Shown here piece after piece: positions 60,582-64,000 of a stretch of DNA of 64,000 bases. The notes beneath the pieces were generated by a model that had not been told where the DNA came from, did not search any database, and saw nothing but the letters and a program-made list of their open reading frames with translations. Where the stretch lies: assembly GCA_027559495.1 (NCBI GenBank), contig JAMXSV010000008.1:1426001-1490000 (forward strand), written 5' to 3'. The stretch is from Aurifilum marmelostoma. Taxonomy: Eukaryota > Ascomycota > Sordariomycetes > Diaporthales > Cryphonectriaceae. How positions within the stretch are numbered: the first letter of the stretch is position 1; the number at the start of each line of letters is the position of its first letter. The translations under genes and the position numbers were made by a program.

Positions 60582-61556
60582 GGCGCGGCTCACACGCTGG
60601 TTGAACAGCGCAGGAATACGAATCCGCGCCAGCGTCGACAGAAAGGGCGCAAGAGCACCTGCTGTGGCGGTCCGAACTTTGAAACCTCACGATGTCGAAG
60701 AGGCGATTACTTGAACCTCTGAATAGACGAGTGAGAGACGGCAAGGTTGAAGTTCAGGTCACTGAAGAAAGTAGTTGAATTTTGACCTAGGTGATTACCT
60801 AAGGCGCTGCAGGTTTGTGTGCGCGGAACGTGAGTGGACGGTCTAGGAGGTGAGCTTCAGGCGGTCGTAGTGGTGGCTAGGCCCTGCTGTCGGGTTGCAA
60901 CAGCGGCCCTGATTGGCCTACTAGGCACTGCTCTTACTGCTGTTGCAGTGGTGGGGCAGCACTAGGCCAGGCTGTGGGAACATCACCATCACCTGCCAAG
61001 GGGCATATCGCCTCGGCACCGAGTTTGGCCTCGGAACAACTGGCATCGACCAAAGAGAACGGTTTCCCCAGTCACGATCGCCTCGAGCAGATCCGGTGCC
61101 ACAGATCTGGACCTATAATCTGGGGAAAGCTCATTCACCATCTGAATAGGGAAGCGGGAAGCTGAGTCAAGTTCCCAGTTCCCCCTACCCACGGCGAACA
61201 AGACCCACGAGACGTCCTCCTTCAGCCCTGCCAGGCCCCTCTTGACACGAGTCGCACCCATCATCGCGAGCCGCATACAATCTCCGGTCTATTCCCAGTG
61301 CAAACTGTGAGGCTGCCTCATTAGGGAAACAACTCGTCGACAGTGACGAGCAGAAACGAAATTCCTCTCTGCCCTGGCAAAGGAACCGACCGTCTAAACC
61401 AGGATTCACGAAACCTTCCGCCGGCACTTGTTCTCGGACCGATTGTTTCCGAGGTAGCTGTGTTTCCGCATCTCAGGCGACACGGACACGGGCCTTCCTC
61501 CTCCTGCCTCGTTCTTTTCGCTCTGACACGACAGGATACCGATCAATCTTTCACCG
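60582..61556. other. Divergent promoter region Pus9 / thioesterase
   Basis: About 975 bases separate the divergent starts. The first 105 bases next to Pus9 are an open, ATG-less in-frame extension (see findings). The rest shows no coding frame. Confidence 0.5.
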
Positions 61557-62172
61557 ATGGCCAAGTACGAACAGCTCAAGACCCGCCGGCGGGAGGACTA
61601 TCCCTTCGTCCTAGACTACCGCACAAGATGGTCAGATAACGATCAGTGAGTGCTGCTCCCGAGAAAAAAAAAAACAAGTGCAATGTCTCACGTGCAGGTG
61701 ATGTAGGTATGCGCACATGAACAACACGATCTATATACAGCTGTTCGATGCTGTCGTCAACACATATCTCATTCAACACTGCGGGCTGCGCCCAGTCGAT
61801 GGAGAGCAATTTGGCATGGTCGGTGAGTGTAGCCCTATATTCTACAGTCCTACCCGCACCTGTATGTGTCAGCCTTGATATTGAGACAGATACACGCCCG
61901 TTCTAGTACACTCTCACACCGACTACTTTGCGTCCCTTTCTTTCCCGGCTGTGGCTGAGCTTGCAATGAGGGTGAACAAGTTGGGCAAATCATCCGTCAC
62001 ATACGAGATTGCCGTGTTCGAAAAGGGCGTTGACAAGGTTCGAGCCGTGGGAGAGTTTGTGCAGGTTCTCGTCGATCGCTCGACCAGCAGGCCCAATGCC
62101 AACGGAATGAGCGAGACCATGAGGAAAGGTTTGGAGCGGATTGCTGCAGGAACGGGTTCAAGCAAGCTATAG
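61557..62172 (+). CDS. Hot-dog fold acyl-CoA thioesterase (4HBT-like)
   Basis: Exons 61,557-61,645, 61,707-61,822 and 61,907-62,172 give 156 residues, normal for a single hot-dog domain. The motif TRWSDNDQYAHMNN, created exactly across the first splice, is the catalytic D-x-D-x-x-x-H-x-N signature of 4-hydroxybenzoyl-CoA thioesterase-like enzymes. It is followed by the long helix start YIQLFDAVVNTYL. For intron 1 the distal acceptor (ATGTAG) must be used, because the nearer GTGCAG would give an immediate stop. It probably hydrolyses an acyl-CoA; the substrate is unknown. Its 3' end faces that of the oxidoreductase gene, with only 99 bases between the two stops, so the transcripts may overlap. 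Confidence 0.9.
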
Positions 62173-62271
62173 ACTTCAGACATCAAATTGTGCGGAACCC
62201 TTCTGGCACCTCGTGGTGTGATGGTCGTCCCCAGATTACTTATACCGACGGTGCATAGCTTATGAGACGCC

Positions 62272-63461
62272 TTACTGAAGCTGCAACGTCTTGGCCACAC
62301 CATTCTCGTCGGCGCTCTTCAACATCTGTTCCAGCAATTCCAAGTCGCCTAGGGTGACCTCTGGCGTGAGCAATGAATTCTCCTTGTCCTCGGCCATAGC
62401 AGCCCCCCAGGCATGTACTTCCTCCATGACGCCCGCCCCAACCGTGAACGGAAAGTCCTTCTCCTCTCTCCGACCATCCTTGTAAACTACCCAGCCCTTG
62501 TCGCCGTCAATTGTTACGCTGCCATTTTCACAGGCAACCTGATACTCCGCTTGCCGGGGTATAGTCGTTCCCCAGCTACAGCTGAAGGAGCCTACAGCAC
62601 CTGACTGCGTCTTTATAATTGCCCCAAGCGTGTCGACCGGCGCAAGGTGTTTCTGCGCAAGGTAGCTGTAGCCAACCACGCTCGCGGGCTTGTCGTCGCC
62701 CAGAAACATGCGAATGGCAGCAGTGCTATGAACGCCACCATCGAGCAGGAAACCGTAGTTGTGTGTCGGGTTCTTCCTCCAAGCGGTCTGGAAGTATTTG
62801 TTATCTGTCGCCGCAACATACATTAGCAGGTCGTCGGCCAAGTGAAGACGTGTTCGGTGTGCACTTGCTCTCATTACAGTATTGGACCACCTTGAAGTGG
62901 AAGCCGATGACTTTGCCTAGGCCTCTTGCCTGCCCCGCTGCCCACACAAACTTAGGGAGGAACCTGAACTGCTCTGCGACGCTCCACGTCGGTGCCGACG
63001 CGCCATTCTCCTTCAAAATGTCCCGGTAGCCCGCGATGAGCTTCTTTGCTGCCTCGACATCAGGCCCAATCGGCTTCTCGGCCAGGACATGCTTGCCGGC
63101 CTTGAGCGCCGCCTCAATGTACGAGGGCTGACTGGCGATGGGGAGTGCGATGATTACGCCAGCAATGTCTGTCCTTGCCAGAACATCTTTGAAGGTCTTG
63201 TTGGGCCCACAGTCCTCCGCGTATAGCTCGACCGGGCTGTGGTGTGAGGGTAGGAGCTTGGCCGTCGCTTCAGCTGAGGCGAGGCTTCGGGAGTAGATGA
63301 TTTTGAGGCTAAGCAGAGGAGTGGCGAGGACCGCAGGCTGAGTACAAAGTCAGCGACATCGATCACACAGATGAGGCATGGCATGAGTGACCAACCAAGT
63401 GTTGCTCCTTCACAAAGATGCCGCCTCCTATGATAGCAATAGGCACAGGTTGGGACGACAT
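62272..63461 (-). CDS. Gfo/Idh/MocA family NAD(P)-dependent oxidoreductase
   Basis: Minus-strand exons 63,461-63,396, 63,337-62,878 and 62,804-62,272 give 352 residues, typical for the family. Intron 1 has an uncommon GTTGGT donor with a CTGAC branch; intron 2 has GTAATG and CTAAT. The N-terminal Rossmann fold starts with PIAIIGGGIF (dinucleotide-binding loop). HVLAEKPIGPDVEAAKKLI is the E-K-P signature, with the lysine in the active site. The C-terminal sheet domain includes FLLDGGVHSTAAIRMFLGDD, where the D-x-x-x-H-type pattern supplies the catalytic His. Such enzymes oxidise sugars, inositols or trans-dihydrodiols; the exact substrate is not evident. There is no signal peptide, so a cytosolic location is likely. 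It is divergent from the flavoprotein gene at the window edge. Confidence 0.93.
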
Positions 63462-63912
63462 TGTTGCTTCAGGGTACAGACTTGTCCAGTAGAGGATTTG
63501 ACTCTAACCATCAATGCTCTGGGCAGGTGATTCCTGGTAGGAATCACATTGAGGGGTTAAAGCAACCAAGCTCCTTGAGGGTGTGACACCTCCACCCTCC
63601 TTTGCACCTCCCCTCCCTTGCTACGGGAATATGTGGGGTCTCGACGCCAGAACCCGGCCGATTTCGCCGCGGACCCAACCCAACGGCAACCGGTCACGGC
63701 GCCGCGCCCCGTTCCACAAGATGTTGTCACCCTGAGTCACTCCGTGCCTGCGACGTCACTTATCAGCGCTAGAACAAACAACAACTCAGCTGGCCTCTGC
63801 CATGTTTTTAACTTTAACCTCTCGTCGACTTATCACAAAGACTATTGCGCACAGTATATGCCATTCCACAGTCTCCGCACTTCTGCAAGCAGCAAACTCT
63901 GAACAATCGAGG
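63462..63912. other. Divergent promoter region oxidoreductase / PPOX-like gene
   Basis: 451 bases lie between two divergent ATGs, a compact arrangement that may share control elements. It has no coding frame of note. Confidence 0.5.
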
Positions 63913-64000
63913 ATGGGCTCCTTCTACGAAACAATCCCCCGATCCCTCTTCCAGTGGATCCTCGCACAGAAGATCTTCTGGGTCGCCACGGCGCCACTTT
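63913..64000 (+). CDS. Pyridoxamine 5'-phosphate oxidase-like flavoprotein, 5' fragment
   Basis: The ATG at 63,913 starts MGSFYETIPRSLFQWILAQK, followed by IFWVATAPL at the window edge, 29 codons in all. This N-terminus matches fungal proteins with a split-barrel FMN-binding (PPOX-like) domain, which begin with FYETIP and VATAPL before a GHVNVSPKG-type segment that would lie beyond the window. These bind FMN and probably reduce small substrates. The gene is truncated only by the end of the window. Confidence 0.7.
   Translation, partial: MGSFYETIPRSLFQWILAQKIFWVATAPL

Noticed and set aside
14615..63461. A secondary-metabolite gene cluster made of P450, MFS exporter, thioesterase and Gfo/Idh oxidoreductase
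   Set aside because: No polyketide, peptide or terpene synthase is present. The genes are spread over about 49 kb and mixed with housekeeping genes such as rsm24 and pus9.
1..64000. CRISPR array, prokaryotic operons, intact transposon
   Set aside because: There are no regularly spaced repeats with unique spacers, no long terminal repeats or transposase domains, and the genes are clearly intron-containing fungal genes.

Overview
The window comes from a filamentous ascomycete (Pezizomycotina, most likely Sordariomycetes-like). The evidence is genes split by short GT..AG introns (58 to 377 nt) with CTAAC or CTGAC branch sites 10 to 25 nt before the acceptor, G/C-rich third codon positions, long pyrimidine-rich leaders, and families largely limited to these fungi (DUF3405, an ORP1-like regulator, fungal bZIP). 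Spliced models were assembled by hand and each was checked for reading phase. No rRNA, tRNA, CRISPR array or intact transposon was found.

Layout. 1-9,693: no gene; the last 2 kb is a pyrimidine-rich leader. 9,694-12,520 (+): large ORP1-like putative regulator broken by two apparent single-base insertions, followed in frame by a 78-codon open extension. 14,615-16,732 (+): microsomal cytochrome P450. 17,405-18,838 (+): protein with a SAP/HeH-like motif, a basic nuclear signal and four membrane segments. 23,573-24,742 (+): Ser/Pro-rich conserved fungal protein. 27,551-29,805 (+): DHA1-type MFS exporter. 35,261-37,735 (+): DUF3405 type II membrane protein.

38,886-42,400 is a visibly A/T-richer stretch with a secreted SLT/lysozyme-like protein (-) and a divergent Alg13-type N-acetylglucosaminyltransferase subunit (-). 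The latter is divergent from the mitoribosomal protein mS35/Rsm24 gene (42,737-44,024, +). From 44,025 to 53,918 there is no convincing gene, only a possible decayed reading frame and much low-complexity DNA. A bZIP transcription factor (53,919-55,275, -) sits in this low-complexity zone. The right end is compact: tRNA pseudouridine synthase Pus9-type (-), hot-dog thioesterase (+), Gfo/Idh/MocA oxidoreductase (-), and the first 29 codons of a pyridoxamine-phosphate-oxidase-like flavoprotein (+).

The genes do not form one pathway. P450, MFS, thioesterase and oxidoreductase types occur in secondary-metabolite clusters, but here they are scattered over about 50 kb with no backbone synthase. The points most worth checking are the damaged ORP1-like gene, the AUG-less presequence-like extension upstream of Pus9, the Alg13/SLT A/T-rich island, the HeH-like multi-membrane protein, and the poly-Q alternative ending of the bZIP gene.
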